Assembly (NCBI GenBank): GCA_002840165.1
Contig: PGZN01000002.1
Location: 40,103 to 104,102, forward strand
Direction of reading: 5' to 3'
Length of the DNA: 64,000 nt
Source: Firmicutes bacterium HGW-Firmicutes-8
GTDB lineage: Bacteria > Bacillota > Thermincolia > Thermincolales > UBA2595
Below are positions 17,956 to 27,482 of this stretch, one piece after another. The position numbers and the translations under genes were made by a program. Position 1 is the stretch's first letter. The number at the start of each line of letters is the position of its first letter. The notes under the pieces are model-generated. The model saw nothing but the letters and a program-made list of their open reading frames with translations. It had not been told where the DNA came from and searched no databases.

Positions 17956-18894
17956 TTAACGGTTCTGTATTGTTGGCTGGGTTATTAATATCTCCCGGAA
18001 GAGTTGTATTTCCCGAGGTGACAATCCAACGCCGGAGTTATTATTTAACCCAAGGAGACTCTGCACTCCCCCCAAAAACCTGGCGAAGGGATTTTTCGGC
18101 CCAAGTTCGTAGATACTGGGCTCCCCTTTTATTTTGGCGAGTTCCCCCGTTAACGCAACTGCATCATAATAATTGCCGAGTTTGTCAACCAACCCCAGTT
18201 CTTTGGCCTGCCGTCCGGTAAATATCCTTCCGTCAGCCAGGGCCAGCACTTTTTTTCGGTCCATGCCGCGCCCCTTGGCTACAACATCAACAAACTGGTT
18301 GTATATATCGTCCACCATCGTTTGTAGAAGTTCCCTCTCCTCTGGGGTAAGGGGCCGATTAGGTGAACCTATATCTTTAAACGGCCCGCTCTTAACCGTT
18401 TGCGGGGATACCCCTATCTTGTTGAACAGTTCCTGCAGGTTCATCGTTTCCATAATGACCCCGATACTCCCGGTCATCGTGGCCGGGTTAGCCATTATTT
18501 TATCGGCCTTGGCTGCTATCCAGTAACCGCCGGAAGCCGCCATATCCCCCATGGAAGCCACGACTATTTTCCCGGACCGGCGGATTTTTTCGATTTCGTC
18601 CCCGATTTCCTGAGAGGCCGCGGCACTACCGCCAGGGCTGTTTATTCTAATTAGGACAGCCTTTATACTGTCATCCTCACGGGCTTCTTTCAACTGCTCC
18701 AACAGGGAACTCCCCGTTACAGCCCCGCCCAGAAGTTCGTCTCTGGCCCCGGTAATAATGCCCTCAACATAGATGACCCCGATACGTTCACCCTGTGCCG
18801 CTCCTTTCACCTTTGATTGGTTGGCCGCCAGAGCCGCTATCAGAGAAAAGATAATAATCCCCGCTATTATCCCTATAACTTGTTTTTTGTTCAC
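17956..18894 (-). CDS. sppA: Signal peptide peptidase SppA (S49 family)
   Basis: Membrane-anchored Ser/Lys protease that degrades leftover signal peptides, 312 aa. A hydrophobic anchor spans about residues 5-25. GVIYVEGIITG and INSPGGSAAASQEIGDEI build the oligomer fold, MAASGGYWIAAKAD contains the nucleophile Ser, and the general-base Lys fits GPFKDIGSPNRPLTPEE. The short single-domain form of Gram-positives is present, not the fused E. coli form. ATG with GGGGGAAAGACAG upstream. Confidence 0.94.
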   Translation of the reverse strand: MNKKQVIGIIAGIIIFSLIAALAANQSKVKGAAQGERIGVIYVEGIITGARDELLGGAVTGSSLLEQLKEAREDDSIKAVLIRINSPGGSAAASQEIGDEIEKIRRSGKIVVASMGDMAASGGYWIAAKADKIMANPATMTGSIGVIMETMNLQELFNKIGVSPQTVKSGPFKDIGSPNRPLTPEERELLQTMVDDIYNQFVDVVAKGRGMDRKKVLALADGRIFTGRQAKELGLVDKLGNYYDAVALTGELAKIKGEPSIYELGPKNPFARFLGGVQSLLGLNNNSGVGLSPREIQLFREILITQPTIQNR

Positions 18895-18954
18895 CTGTCT
18901 TTCCCCCGTTTCTCATTAGTTTCAACCGGCATTTCCGGTTACCGGTTGGGTTTA

Positions 18955-19015
18955 TAAAAATCAGGCTGCCGAGTGTGCATTTTACTACACCGCGCGTACG
19001 CGCACTCAGCAGCCT
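18955..19015 (-). terminator. Terminator of pyrG with GC-rich palindrome
   Basis: Minus strand AGGCTGCTGAGTG pairs with CACTCGGCAGCCT, followed by GATTTTT. The loop contains the perfect palindrome GCGCGTACGCGC (18992-19003), so it could fold as a two-stem structure. Located just after the pyrG stop. Confidence 0.8.
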
Positions 19016-19032
19016 TAAGCCCAAGGTGAATC

Positions 19033-20646
19033 CTAATTCTTCTCTTGCCGTAAGCGGTGCGCCATCCCTACAAAATCCCGGAACAGTGGATGAGGCCGGT
19101 TAGGACGTGATTTGAACTCCGGATGGAACTGTGTTCCGACAAACCAGGGGTGGTCTTTCAACTCAATAATTTCCACGAGCCGGTCATTTGGTGATGTGCC
19201 GCTTAAGGTCATACCCTTTGCCGCCATTTGGTCGCGATATTCATTGTTGAATTCAAACCGATGCCGGTGGCGTTCATAGATTAAATCTTCTTTATAAGCA
19301 TCGTACGCCAAGGTCCCCTCTTTCAGTTTGCAGGGGTAAAGCCCCAACCGCATCGTGCCGCCCTTTTCCTCAATATCCTTCTGTTCCGGCAGCAGGTCAA
19401 TAACCGGGAAAGGCGTCTGGAGGTCAAACTCGGAACTATTGGCCTTTTTTAAGCTAATATGGCGGGCAAACTCGATCACAGCACACTGCATTCCCAAGCA
19501 AACCCCCAGGTAAGGCACCTTGTTTTCTCTGGCGTAAGTAATGGCCTTTATTTTCCCTTCAATTCCGCGGTCGCCAAACCCCCCAGGGACGAGGATTCCG
19601 TCAGCACAAGCCAGCCTTTCATTCACAACATCCTGGCCTTTTTCTAATTCGACGGCATTTATCCATTTGATATCTATCGCCGAATCATGGTAGAGCCCGG
19701 CATGACGGAGGGCTTCTGCCACACTCATATAAGCATCCGGCAGCTCAATATATTTTCCTACAACTGCAATAGTGGTCCTGTGCTTGGGATTTTTGATCTT
19801 GTATACAATTTCAGTCCATTCCTTCATATCAGCATCCCGGCACTTCAGTCCGAGGCGTTCGATAACAATATCGTCAAGCCCTTCTTTTTTCATTAAAAGG
19901 GGCACTTCGTAAATTGTCTCCGCATCTATGGCCTGAATCACCGCATCTTTGTCAATATCACAGAAAAGGGCAATTTTTTCTTCCATATCCTTTGACAGAG
20001 GCATCTCGGATCGGCAGACGATGACATCCGGCTGAATCCCTATACTACGAAGTTCTTTGACACTGTGCTGGGTGGGTTTTGTCTTGAGTTCTCCGGCAGC
20101 TCTCAGGTAGGGGACAAGAGTGACATGAATGTACATGACGTTCTCCCGGCCAATATCACTTTTCATCTGCCTGATAGCTTCAAGGAACGGGAGGGACTCG
20201 ATATCACCGACCGTACCCCCAATTTCAGTTATCACGACATCGGGTCTGCTTTCCTTAGCCCCTCTAAGGATACGATCCTTAATCTCATTAGTGACATGGG
20301 GGATTACCTGGACTGTCCCACCTAAAAAATCCCCTTTACGCTCTTTCGATATAATGGACCAGTATATTTTGCCTGTTGTTACATTACTATACTTACTAAG
20401 GTTTATGTCAACAAACCGTTCATAATGACCAAGATCAAGGTCTGTTTCCGCTCCGTCGTCTGTCACAAAAACTTCTCCGTGCTGGTATGGGCTCATTGTA
20501 CCGGGGTCAACATTTATATACGGGTCAAACTTCTGAATGGCTACCTTCAGCCCCCTGCTTTTTAGAAGACATCCAAGCGAGGCGGCCGTAATCCCCTTTC
20601 CAAGTGACGAAACCACTCCCCCAGTCACGAAAACAAACTTAGCCAT
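19033..20646 (-). CDS. pyrG: CTP synthase
   Basis: Glutamine-dependent amination of UTP to CTP, 537 aa. The N-terminal synthetase domain has [20 protein letters not shown] and the [21 protein letters not shown] segment. The C-terminal class I glutaminase has the oxyanion region PGGFGDRG, nucleophile Cys in GVCLGMQ near residue 382, and the His-Glu of [16 protein letters not shown] lies 7 nt upstream of the ATG. It follows rpoE as in Bacillus. No pyrimidine-responsive attenuator is evident in the short 5' gap. Confidence 0.97.
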   Translation of the reverse strand: MAKFVFVTGGVVSSLGKGITAASLGCLLKSRGLKVAIQKFDPYINVDPGTMSPYQHGEVFVTDDGAETDLDLGHYERFVDINLSKYSNVTTGKIYWSIISKERKGDFLGGTVQVIPHVTNEIKDRILRGAKESRPDVVITEIGGTVGDIESLPFLEAIRQMKSDIGRENVMYIHVTLVPYLRAAGELKTKPTQHSVKELRSIGIQPDVIVCRSEMPLSKDMEEKIALFCDIDKDAVIQAIDAETIYEVPLLMKKEGLDDIVIERLGLKCRDADMKEWTEIVYKIKNPKHRTTIAVVGKYIELPDAYMSVAEALRHAGLYHDSAIDIKWINAVELEKGQDVVNERLACADGILVPGGFGDRGIEGKIKAITYARENKVPYLGVCLGMQCAVIEFARHISLKKANSSEFDLQTPFPVIDLLPEQKDIEEKGGTMRLGLYPCKLKEGTLAYDAYKEDLIYERHRHRFEFNNEYRDQMAAKGMTLSGTSPNDRLVEIIELKDHPWFVGTQFHPEFKSRPNRPHPLFRDFVGMAHRLRQEKN

Positions 20647-20740
20647 GATGTTCCTCCTGTCCGAAAATGGTAGAATACTTAACTTCGCACAAAAACATTC
20701 TATCCCTATGCAGAGTGCCTGTCAAGGGGATTAAGGGTAT

Positions 20741-20768
20741 TAAAAATTGCGTGGAATATACCACGCAT
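20741..20768 (-). terminator. Terminator of rpoE
   Basis: Minus strand TGCGTGG-TATATT-CCACGCA followed by ATTTTTAAT, directly after the rpoE stop. Separates rpoE from pyrG transcription. Confidence 0.85.
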
Positions 20769-20771
20769 TTA

Positions 20772-21065
20772 TTAGTTGTCCCACTCCCCGTCGGGTTGAT
20801 TCAGCTGAAAACCCCTGTCAGGCATCCACTCCCTTAAACCCCAGATCCCTTTACCGATATGAACAAACCTGCCATCCAGGTTTAGTTCGGTATGAATGCC
20901 GGCCATGATATGGCCATGGTCTTTTCCGGATATCGGCTTGATAGCCAGAACCTGTTCGAATAAATCCCGGAAATACAAGGGGGCCCCCTTAGCTTTTAGA
21001 ATCGCATGGGCCAGGTCCGCTTCGGACATGTGCGGGTTAAACTCCCGAGCCGTCAGGTTATCCAT
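20772..21065 (-). CDS. rpoE: RNA polymerase delta-type subunit, short form lacking the acidic tail
   Basis: 97-aa protein carrying a HARE-HTH domain: MSEADLAHAILKAKGAPLYF then FRDLFEQVLAI and FVHIGKGIWGLREWMP. This matches the folded N-terminal domain of the Bacillus delta subunit and lies next to pyrG as there. The long Asp/Glu tail typical of delta is missing; after the domain only about 15 residues remain. ATG (MDNLTAREF) has AAGGTG about 6 nt upstream. It may bind polymerase without the RNA-displacing tail, or be another HARE-HTH protein; I favour delta by synteny. Confidence 0.82.
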   Translation of the reverse strand: MDNLTAREFNPHMSEADLAHAILKAKGAPLYFRDLFEQVLAIKPISGKDHGHIMAGIHTELNLDGRFVHIGKGIWGLREWMPDRGFQLNQPDGEWDN

Positions 21066-21205
21066 AATTATCACCTTCCCATTAACTTTATCTAAGTGAT
21101 TAAAGACTTTAAACCATCTGACTATTCAACTCTTTATTCGACTCGGTAGAAGTATTTTCCTGCCTAACATTAAAAATGTTGTCTGAATTTGTTGGAAAAA
21201 ACCCC

Positions 21206-22891
21206 CTACATTGAGTCAGGGGCTGTAAGGCCAAGTAAATGCAGCGCTCTACGCACTACGGTTTGCGTGCACTTAACCAATACCAGCCTGGCATTCTGTA
21301 ATTCCACATCATCAGTAATAACACGGTGGCTGTTATAAAATACGTGGAACAATCCCGCCAATTCATGGGCATATCTGGCTAAACGGTGGGGTTCAAGATT
21401 TACCGCAGCTTCGGAAACCTCTACCGGGAAGTCGACCAGTTTTCTGATCAGTTCCAATTCCGCCGGTTCCGCAAGGAGGGTTAAAGCGCATTCACCGGCC
21501 GGTGGTATAGCGCCTCCCTTTTCGTTTAATTGGCGTAAAATGCTGCAGATCCTGGCATGGGCGTATTGGATGTAATAAACCGGATTGTCGGTGGACTTAG
21601 ATTTAGCTAAATCCATATCAAAATCGAGGTGGCTGTCCGCACTCCTCATCACAAAGAAGTACCGGGCGGCATCCCTGCCAACTTCCGAGATAAGGTCTTC
21701 CAGAGTAACGAATTCGCCCGAACGCTTGGACATCCGGATTATTTCCCCGCCCTTGAACAGGCGCACGAGCTGCATGATCACGATGTTGAGGTTATCCGGG
21801 TCGTAACCCAGGGCTTTAACAGCCCCCTTTAAACGCTTTATGTGGCCGTGATGGTCCGCCCCCCATATATTGACGACCCATTCGAAACCACGGTCAAATT
21901 TATTTTTATGATAAGCAATATCAGCCGCAAAATAAGTTGGAGTTCCGTTGCTCCTAACGACAACTTCATCTTTTTCATCACCGAATTCGGTAGTTTTAAA
22001 CCACAGGGCCCCCTCATGCTCGTAAATGTACCCCCTGCCGCGCAGTTCATCAAGTACAGCTTCAAGAGCGCCTGTCTCGTGGAGCGACCTTTCATTAAAC
22101 CATACATCATATTCAACTCCGAAGTCCTGCAGGGTATTTTTAATGGCCTGCAGTTTTTCTTCCAAGGCATATTCAATAAAATTTTTCTTCCGCAGGCCGG
22201 GTTCCATTGTTAAGTATTTGTCTCCGTCCCTTTCGATAAGGCCTTTTATTGTATCGATGATATCCTGGCCATGATAACCGTCCTCCGGAAATGGAATATC
22301 CTGTCCGTACTGCTGTAAATATCTTACCTCAAGAGATTTCCCGAAATTATCTATTTGGTTCCCTGTATCATTTATATAGAACTCTCTTGTTACAGCAAAC
22401 CCCGCCGAACGTAAAAGGTTGGCCATTGTATCTCCCAGAGCAGCCCCCCGGGCATTTCCCATGTGTAACAATCCCGTCGGATTGGCGCTTACAAACTCTA
22501 CCTGGACCTTTTTCCCAAGGCCGGTTTCACTATTGCCGTATTTATCCCCCTGTACCTCGATCTGCGGCAAAACCTCATATACCCAGCCATTATCGAGATA
22601 AAAATTTATAAACCCGGGTCCGGCAATTTCTTTTCTGGCTACCCAGGCGCCTTCATTTATTATGTAGCTATCCAGTATTTCGGCCACCTTACGGGGCGGC
22701 ATCCCGGCCTGACGGGCCAAAAGCATCGCAATATTGGTGGCAAAATCCCCGTGTTCTTTTTCTCTTGGCGCTTCCAGAACAAAATCGGGGAGAAATTCGT
22801 AGTTTAACTTTCCATCTGTTTTCGCTTTTTCAGCTGCCCTGCTGACAGCCATAATAATCTGGGATTTAACGTTTTCCAGAGCAGACTTCAT
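21206..22891 (-). CDS. argS: Arginyl-tRNA synthetase
   Basis: Class I aminoacyl-tRNA synthetase, 561 aa. The HIGH-like motif is HMGN within NPTGLLHMGNARGAALGD, the KMSKS-like motif is MSKRSG near residue 390, and there is a C-terminal DALR anticodon-binding domain beginning around residue 440. The start ATG comes one base after the stop of the upstream DUF1934 gene, with GGGAGG inside that gene's end, so the pair is co-translated. Confidence 0.97.
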   Translation of the reverse strand: MKSALENVKSQIIMAVSRAAEKAKTDGKLNYEFLPDFVLEAPREKEHGDFATNIAMLLARQAGMPPRKVAEILDSYIINEGAWVARKEIAGPGFINFYLDNGWVYEVLPQIEVQGDKYGNSETGLGKKVQVEFVSANPTGLLHMGNARGAALGDTMANLLRSAGFAVTREFYINDTGNQIDNFGKSLEVRYLQQYGQDIPFPEDGYHGQDIIDTIKGLIERDGDKYLTMEPGLRKKNFIEYALEEKLQAIKNTLQDFGVEYDVWFNERSLHETGALEAVLDELRGRGYIYEHEGALWFKTTEFGDEKDEVVVRSNGTPTYFAADIAYHKNKFDRGFEWVVNIWGADHHGHIKRLKGAVKALGYDPDNLNIVIMQLVRLFKGGEIIRMSKRSGEFVTLEDLISEVGRDAARYFFVMRSADSHLDFDMDLAKSKSTDNPVYYIQYAHARICSILRQLNEKGGAIPPAGECALTLLAEPAELELIRKLVDFPVEVSEAAVNLEPHRLARYAHELAGLFHVFYNSHRVITDDVELQNARLVLVKCTQTVVRRALHLLGLTAPDSM

Positions 22892-22892
22892 T

Positions 22893-23315
22893 TTATGCCT
22901 CCCTCACAGTAAGTGACAGTTTATTGGCACTTATCTTTTCATTTTCAACCTCTAATACATATTCAAGATTAATACTCCCTCCCGCATCTGTCAAGTTAAC
23001 TTCTACTATGGAAGGAGTAACCGCAACATACATCACCCCGAAGGGTGTAATATAATTCGCCCGGCGCCGCTGGCCGGACTCGAAAACCTGTTTCTGCCGG
23101 GAAGTACCGGTCCTGTTTAAAGTTACCCGGTCCGGCTCGGCCTTAAGAAAAGTTGTCGTCCCGGACATGCCGGTGACCTCAGATTCACTATATATAATGA
23201 AGTAGGCTCCATTTTTTAGATAATAGCTGCCCGTAGTTATTAATTCCTGGGAATCAACCTCGCCATATTCATTTAACTGGGTACCGGTAACCGATATTAT
23301 TACCTCTTTGTTCAT
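22893..23315 (-). CDS. DUF1934 beta-barrel protein (YwiB-like)
   Basis: 140-aa protein with alternating beta pattern and the conserved EVIISVTGTQ start, YYLKNGAYFIIY and TLNRTGTSRQKQVFE segments. It matches the DUF1934/YwiB family, which is almost always upstream of argS in Firmicutes. The fold is calycin-like, but no ligand or role is established. A TATAAT-like box lies about 40 nt upstream on the same strand without a convincing -35. Confidence 0.82.
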   Translation of the reverse strand: MNKEVIISVTGTQLNEYGEVDSQELITTGSYYLKNGAYFIIYSESEVTGMSGTTTFLKAEPDRVTLNRTGTSRQKQVFESGQRRRANYITPFGVMYVAVTPSIVEVNLTDAGGSINLEYVLEVENEKISANKLSLTVREA

Positions 23316-23723
23316 GTCGTACTGCCTTTCTACTACCCCCGGTCTATTAAAATATTATACCAGAAAAAAGGCTGTCCTACACCAATTAATTTCCAGTTGG
23401 CAACCCCGGTATACAAAATGCAAACCATTCACCATCAAAAACCCTCCGTTTAAGGAACACCGGTGAAAAAATCCAAAAAAGAATACCACTTAGATGTGCT
23501 TATTGACCATTAACCGGGAAAATGTAGCTTTTAACCTAAAAACCAGTGCAATATTTTGGTGAGCCTTATACAATGTAATCAAATAAAGTCCTATGGCCTC
23601 TTTTTGTTTTCCATTTGGTTCAAGAAAATTTATGAGGAGGGGGGTTCGATGCATTAGATTAAATTGGCCGAACGGTCTTATTTTCAATTTTTATATAAAC
23701 AAAATTTACGGAGGTGTTTCTTA
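23316..23723. other. Intergenic region between divergent genes
   Basis: 408 bp between DUF1934-argS (minus) and the OFA transporter (plus). It is AT-rich. A TATAAT reads on the minus strand at 23354-23359 for DUF1934, but its -35 is poor. For the transporter I see a strong GGAGGTG ribosome site but no consensus promoter. No repeat, terminator or RNA structure was recognised. Confidence 0.5.
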
Positions 23724-24980
23724 ATGAGTGAAGGAAGTAACGCTAGAGGTTGGGTTGTTACCTTCTCAGGAACAGCCATTAACCTTTGTTTGGGTGTACT
23801 CTACGCATGGAGCGTTATCGGTAAAGCCCTGACCAAAGAGTGGGGCTGGACGGCAGCCCAGGCTAACGTGCCTTATGCCGTTGCCTGCGGGGTATTTGCT
23901 GTTATGATGGTAGTCGGCGGTCGGCTCCAGGATAAAGTCGGTCCCAGATGGGTAGCAACTGCCGGTGGTGTAATGGCAGGCATTGGAATGATTATGTCCA
24001 GTTTTGCTACTAAAGAAAGTATGATGCTTATGGTAGTTGGTTTTGGTATCATAGCAGGAACCGCGATGGGTTTCGGATATTCTTCCGCCACCCCGCCTGC
24101 AGTAAAATGGTTCCCGCCCCACCGGAAAGGTCAGATTACCGGTCTTGTTGTAGCCGGTTATGGTTGTGCATCAGTTTATTTGTCTCCACTTACCACATCA
24201 CTCCTCAAAAACTATGGAATCAATCAAACCTTTATGATTCTTGGTATCTTCTTCCTCGTGGCAATTTGCTTATTCGCCCAAAACCTGAAAAACCCGCCGG
24301 TCGGTTATATCCCGCCCGGTATGCCCGCAGTGAGCAGTCCTAAGCACCAGGCTGCCAGGCACGAATATGACTGGCACGAAATGGTCAAAACCCCGCAGTT
24401 TTATCTCCTCTGGTTAATGTTCTGTTTCGGTTCCTTTGCCGGTCTGATGGTCATCGGAAGCTTGGCCAAGATGGCCGCTCAGCAGAACCCCGCTACCACT
24501 CTGGCCCCGATCTTTGTAGCGATTCTGGCAGCCGGTAATGCCGGTGGCCGGATAGTGGCCGGTTTCGTTTCCGATAAGCTGGGCCGGATGCGTACAGTCC
24601 TCTTGATCGCCTTAGGTCAGGCAGTCATTATGTACCTGTTCCATTTCTTCACCAGCGATATTCTGCTGGCTTTAGGTTCAGCTGGTGTTGGAGCTTGTTA
24701 CGGAGCCAACCTCGCCGTATTCCCGTCCACAACCTTTGATTACTATGGAACTAAAAACGGCGGTGTCAACTACGGTCTCGTATTCACCTCCTGGGGTGTC
24801 GGTGGAATATTCGGTGGAATGGTTGCCGGTAAAATCTTTGACATGACCAAGAGTTACAATACTTCCTTCATGGTAGCAGTTGTTATCTGTCTCTTACAAG
24901 CCGGCCTCTCGTTTATCACTAAGCCGCCTCAGACGATACTGGTTACCAAAGATATTCCTGCAGCCAAAGCTGCAGATTAG
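23724..24980 (+). CDS. OFA-family MFS transporter (oxalate/formate antiporter type)
   Basis: 418-aa, 12-helix major facilitator. The start region GWVVTFSGTAINLCLGVLYAWSV (read in parts), the GRLQDKVGPRW loop between helices 2 and 3, and SDKLGRMRTVL between helices 8 and 9 are OFA/monocarboxylate hallmarks. The ATG (MSEGSNARG) follows GGAGGTG by 7 nt; an upstream in-frame extension lacks a site. It is the only plus-strand gene in this stretch and faces iorB. The substrate could be formate, oxalate or another monocarboxylate, including a product of the neighbouring 2-oxoacid pathway (inference). Confidence 0.88.
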   Translation: MSEGSNARGWVVTFSGTAINLCLGVLYAWSVIGKALTKEWGWTAAQANVPYAVACGVFAVMMVVGGRLQDKVGPRWVATAGGVMAGIGMIMSSFATKESMMLMVVGFGIIAGTAMGFGYSSATPPAVKWFPPHRKGQITGLVVAGYGCASVYLSPLTTSLLKNYGINQTFMILGIFFLVAICLFAQNLKNPPVGYIPPGMPAVSSPKHQAARHEYDWHEMVKTPQFYLLWLMFCFGSFAGLMVIGSLAKMAAQQNPATTLAPIFVAILAAGNAGGRIVAGFVSDKLGRMRTVLLIALGQAVIMYLFHFFTSDILLALGSAGVGACYGANLAVFPSTTFDYYGTKNGGVNYGLVFTSWGVGGIFGGMVAGKIFDMTKSYNTSFMVAVVICLLQAGLSFITKPPQTILVTKDIPAAKAAD

Positions 24981-24998
24981 GAATAATCCCTCTCCAAT

Positions 24999-25033
24999 AC
25001 CGCATCAGGTCATCCTGGTGCGGTATTCCTTTT
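24999..25033 (+). terminator. Terminator of the OFA transporter
   Basis: ACCGCATCAGG-TCAT-CCTGGTGCGGT followed by ATTCCTTTT, about 20 nt past the stop codon. Confidence 0.85.
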
Positions 25034-25041
25034 ACCCAAAG

Positions 25042-25077
25042 TAAAGGGGCTGTCCTTTTTTAGACAGCCCCTTTGTG
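25042..25077 (-). terminator. Terminator of iorB, usable on both strands
   Basis: AAAGGGGCTGTC and GACAGCCCCTTT form a perfect 12-bp stem. It lies between convergent iorB and the transporter; the stem is strong but the T-runs are short on both sides. The GGGGCTGTC end sequence resembles other inverted-repeat elements in the window. Confidence 0.75.
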
Positions 25078-25083
25078 TTATGC

Positions 25084-25680
25084 CTATATTTCCGCATTCC
25101 AACCCTCTTCGAATGCCTGTTTGTTTAATTCGAGAAACTTTGCCGGGACCTTCTCTTCCAGAGATTTAATACACTTTTCCTTCGCAAACCCCATTTTCCG
25201 GGCCAGAACTCCCATCAAAACAACGTTTGAGGATTTATCATTACCGCACTTCCTGGCTAACGCCAGAGCGTCTATGGCAATTGTATCAGGAATCCTGCTC
25301 CTTATCCGGTCAATGATATTGCCGGGATACTCCTGCAGCCCCAGAAGCACAGGCACAGGTTCAATCGCCTGGTCATTTATAATCATCGTCCCGCCATTTT
25401 TTAAATACTGCATCCAGCGCAGCGCTTCCAGGCGTTCAAAAGATAGAATAATATCAGCCTGCCCTTCGGCAATCAGTGGTGAAAAAACCTTTTTCCCCAT
25501 CCGCACCTGAGTAACAACACTGCCCCCGCGTTGGGCCATCCCGTGAATTTCAGATACTTTCACGTCATGCCCTTCCTGCTGGGCCAAAGAAGATAAAATC
25601 CTGCTGGCCAGGATAGTACCCTGACCCCCCACACCTACTATCAGGATATTTGTTACACCACTGCTAGCCAATAACCTCAC
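25084..25680 (-). CDS. iorB: Indolepyruvate ferredoxin oxidoreductase, beta subunit
   Basis: Gamma-domain subunit of the 2-oxoacid ferredoxin oxidoreductase that converts aryl pyruvates plus CoA to aryl-acetyl-CoA. The 198-aa (or slightly shorter) protein has ILIVGVGGQGTILASRIL at the N-terminus, EIHGMAQRGGSVVTQVR, and DIILSFERLEALRWM, all typical. The start is uncertain: GTG at 25680 and TTG at 25671 both overlap the iorA end, so translation is coupled. It works as a complex with IorA. Confidence 0.93.
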   Translation of the reverse strand: MRLLASSGVTNILIVGVGGQGTILASRILSSLAQQEGHDVKVSEIHGMAQRGGSVVTQVRMGKKVFSPLIAEGQADIILSFERLEALRWMQYLKNGGTMIINDQAIEPVPVLLGLQEYPGNIIDRIRSRIPDTIAIDALALARKCGNDKSSNVVLMGVLARKMGFAKEKCIKSLEEKVPAKFLELNKQAFEEGWNAEI

Positions 25681-27439
25681 CCTCTTTCTTCAAGGCCCCT
25701 GACGGGCAAAGCTGGGCACACAAGGCACAACCCGTACACAGAGCTGAATTAACCGCAACACTGTCTGCCCCGGCGCTAAGCGCCGGGCAGCCAAGTTTCA
25801 TGCATTTTTTACAGTTGATACAGGTTTCCGGCTCGATTGTATAAGGTAAATCGGCTTGCTTTATAAGAAGGGCACACGGCCTTTTGACAATAATCACAGA
25901 AGGCTCGTTGGCTGCAGCTTCCTCCTCCACGATTTTCTTCAGCTGGTCAAGGTCAAACGGGTCGGCAGCGGCAACCCTTTTTATCCCCAGCGCCCTGACT
26001 AAAGCAGCCAGGTCAACTTTACCGGTAGGCTCTTTGCTTAGCGTCCGTCCGGTAGCGGGGTGGTCCTGGTGCCCGGTCATTGCCGTTGTACTGTTATCAA
26101 GAATTATAGTCGTTGTGGCGCCTTTGTTATAGGCAATGTCAAGCAGTCCGGTAATTCCCGAATGCAGGAAGGTGGAATCCCCGATTACTGAAACAACCCT
26201 GCCATGCATTTCCGGGTGTGCTTTTTCCATACCCAGAGCGGACCCGATACTCGCTCCCATGCATATACATGTATCCATCGCCTCCAGGGGCGGTAGTGAA
26301 CCAAGGGTATAGCATCCGATATCTCCCATGACAGTCATCTTTAATTGGTTAAGGATGTAGAATAACCCTCTGTGGGGACAACCGGGGCACATGACAGGGG
26401 GCCTTACGGGAATCTGGACGTCCTTTTCAGCTTCAACCCCCGGAACCAGTACCGATTTGTCTATGAGGTCCTTAAATTGTGTCACAGAGAGGAGTTTTTC
26501 CGCAATCATTTTTTGGGAAACCTCGCCGATCCTGGGAAATATTTTCTTTCCGACGGGTTCCAGCCCCATCACCCGGATCTGTTCCTCCATGAAGGGTTCC
26601 AATTCCTCAATTACATACAATTCCTTTACTTCAGCGGCAAATTCCCGGATAAGCTGTTCCGGCAGCGGGAAGGTGATACCCAATTTCAATATAGAAACCC
26701 CTGGTGCAACTTCCTTCACATAATCGTAGACAACACCGCTTGTGATTACACCTATTCCCCTGTCACCCCATTCCACCCGGTTGACAGGACAGGTCTCTAC
26801 GTATGCCTGGAGCTTTTTCCTCCGCTCTTCAACTACCACGTGCCGGCCCCTGGCATGGGCCGGGATCATAACATATTTTTGGGCGTTTTTAACATATGCC
26901 TTCGTATGTTCCCCAGTACGTTCCCCAAGTTCAACAAAACCTTGAGAATGGGCAATCCTGGTAGTTGTCCGCAGCATCACAGGGGTGTCAAACTGCTCGC
27001 TGATTTCCAGGGCCAGGCCTACCATGTCTTTGCATTCCTGGCTGCTGCTGGGCTCAAGCACCGGAACCTTGGCAAATTTGGCATAAGCCCGGTTGTCCTG
27101 CTCGTTCTGTGAGCTGTGCATTCCCGGGTCGTCGGCGCTGACAAGTACAAATCCGCCGTTAATTCCCGTGTAAGCAAGGGTAAACAGCGGGTCTGCAGCC
27201 ACGTTTACCCCAACGTGTTTCATCGTCACCAGGGTTCTAGCGCCGCCAATGGCAGCCCCGGCCCCTACCTCCAAAGCCACTTTTTCATTTGGTGACCACT
27301 GGGCATATACCCCCGGATAGCGGACCAGATTCTCCAGAATCTCGGTACTGGGTGTCCCCGGGTAAGCAGCAGCCACGGTAACCCCGGATTCATAAGCCCC
27401 CCTTGCAATCGCCTCATTGCCGGTAAGTAACTCCTTCAT
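25664..27439 (-). CDS. iorA: Indolepyruvate ferredoxin oxidoreductase, alpha subunit
   Basis: Thiamine-diphosphate and iron-sulfur subunit, 591 aa. The N-terminal pyrimidine-binding domain shows AAAYPGTPSTEILENL. A ThDP-binding motif GDSTFLHSGITGLLDIAYN lies around residue 425. Two C-terminal [4Fe-4S] ferredoxin motifs are CINCKKCMKLGCP and CTGCALCAQLCP. Reduced ferredoxin is the electron sink. The ATG (MKELLTGNEA) has GGAGGTG about 7 nt upstream; the earlier GTG is in that site. Together with PaaK, the aminotransferase and Lrp it suggests amino-acid fermentation via 2-oxoacids. Confidence 0.96.
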   Translation of the reverse strand: MKELLTGNEAIARGAYESGVTVAAAYPGTPSTEILENLVRYPGVYAQWSPNEKVALEVGAGAAIGGARTLVTMKHVGVNVAADPLFTLAYTGINGGFVLVSADDPGMHSSQNEQDNRAYAKFAKVPVLEPSSSQECKDMVGLALEISEQFDTPVMLRTTTRIAHSQGFVELGERTGEHTKAYVKNAQKYVMIPAHARGRHVVVEERRKKLQAYVETCPVNRVEWGDRGIGVITSGVVYDYVKEVAPGVSILKLGITFPLPEQLIREFAAEVKELYVIEELEPFMEEQIRVMGLEPVGKKIFPRIGEVSQKMIAEKLLSVTQFKDLIDKSVLVPGVEAEKDVQIPVRPPVMCPGCPHRGLFYILNQLKMTVMGDIGCYTLGSLPPLEAMDTCICMGASIGSALGMEKAHPEMHGRVVSVIGDSTFLHSGITGLLDIAYNKGATTTIILDNSTTAMTGHQDHPATGRTLSKEPTGKVDLAALVRALGIKRVAAADPFDLDQLKKIVEEEAAANEPSVIIVKRPCALLIKQADLPYTIEPETCINCKKCMKLGCPALSAGADSVAVNSALCTGCALCAQLCPSGALKKEGEVIG

Positions 27440-27482
27440 TTCTCGCACCTCCCTCTAGGGTGTTGAGTCAGCTTCATAAATC

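Noticed and set aside
18788..19024. 78-codon frame overlapping the sppA start and pyrG terminator
   Set aside because: It runs through the terminator palindrome and has no ribosome site.
20065..20425. Antisense open frames inside pyrG and similar long shadows in glpX, thiG and murA
   Set aside because: They mirror codon bias of the real genes, have no start signals and no recognisable domains.
23354..23382. Sigma-A promoter for DUF1934-argS
   Set aside because: TATAAT is present but no acceptable -35 at 16-18 nt spacing.
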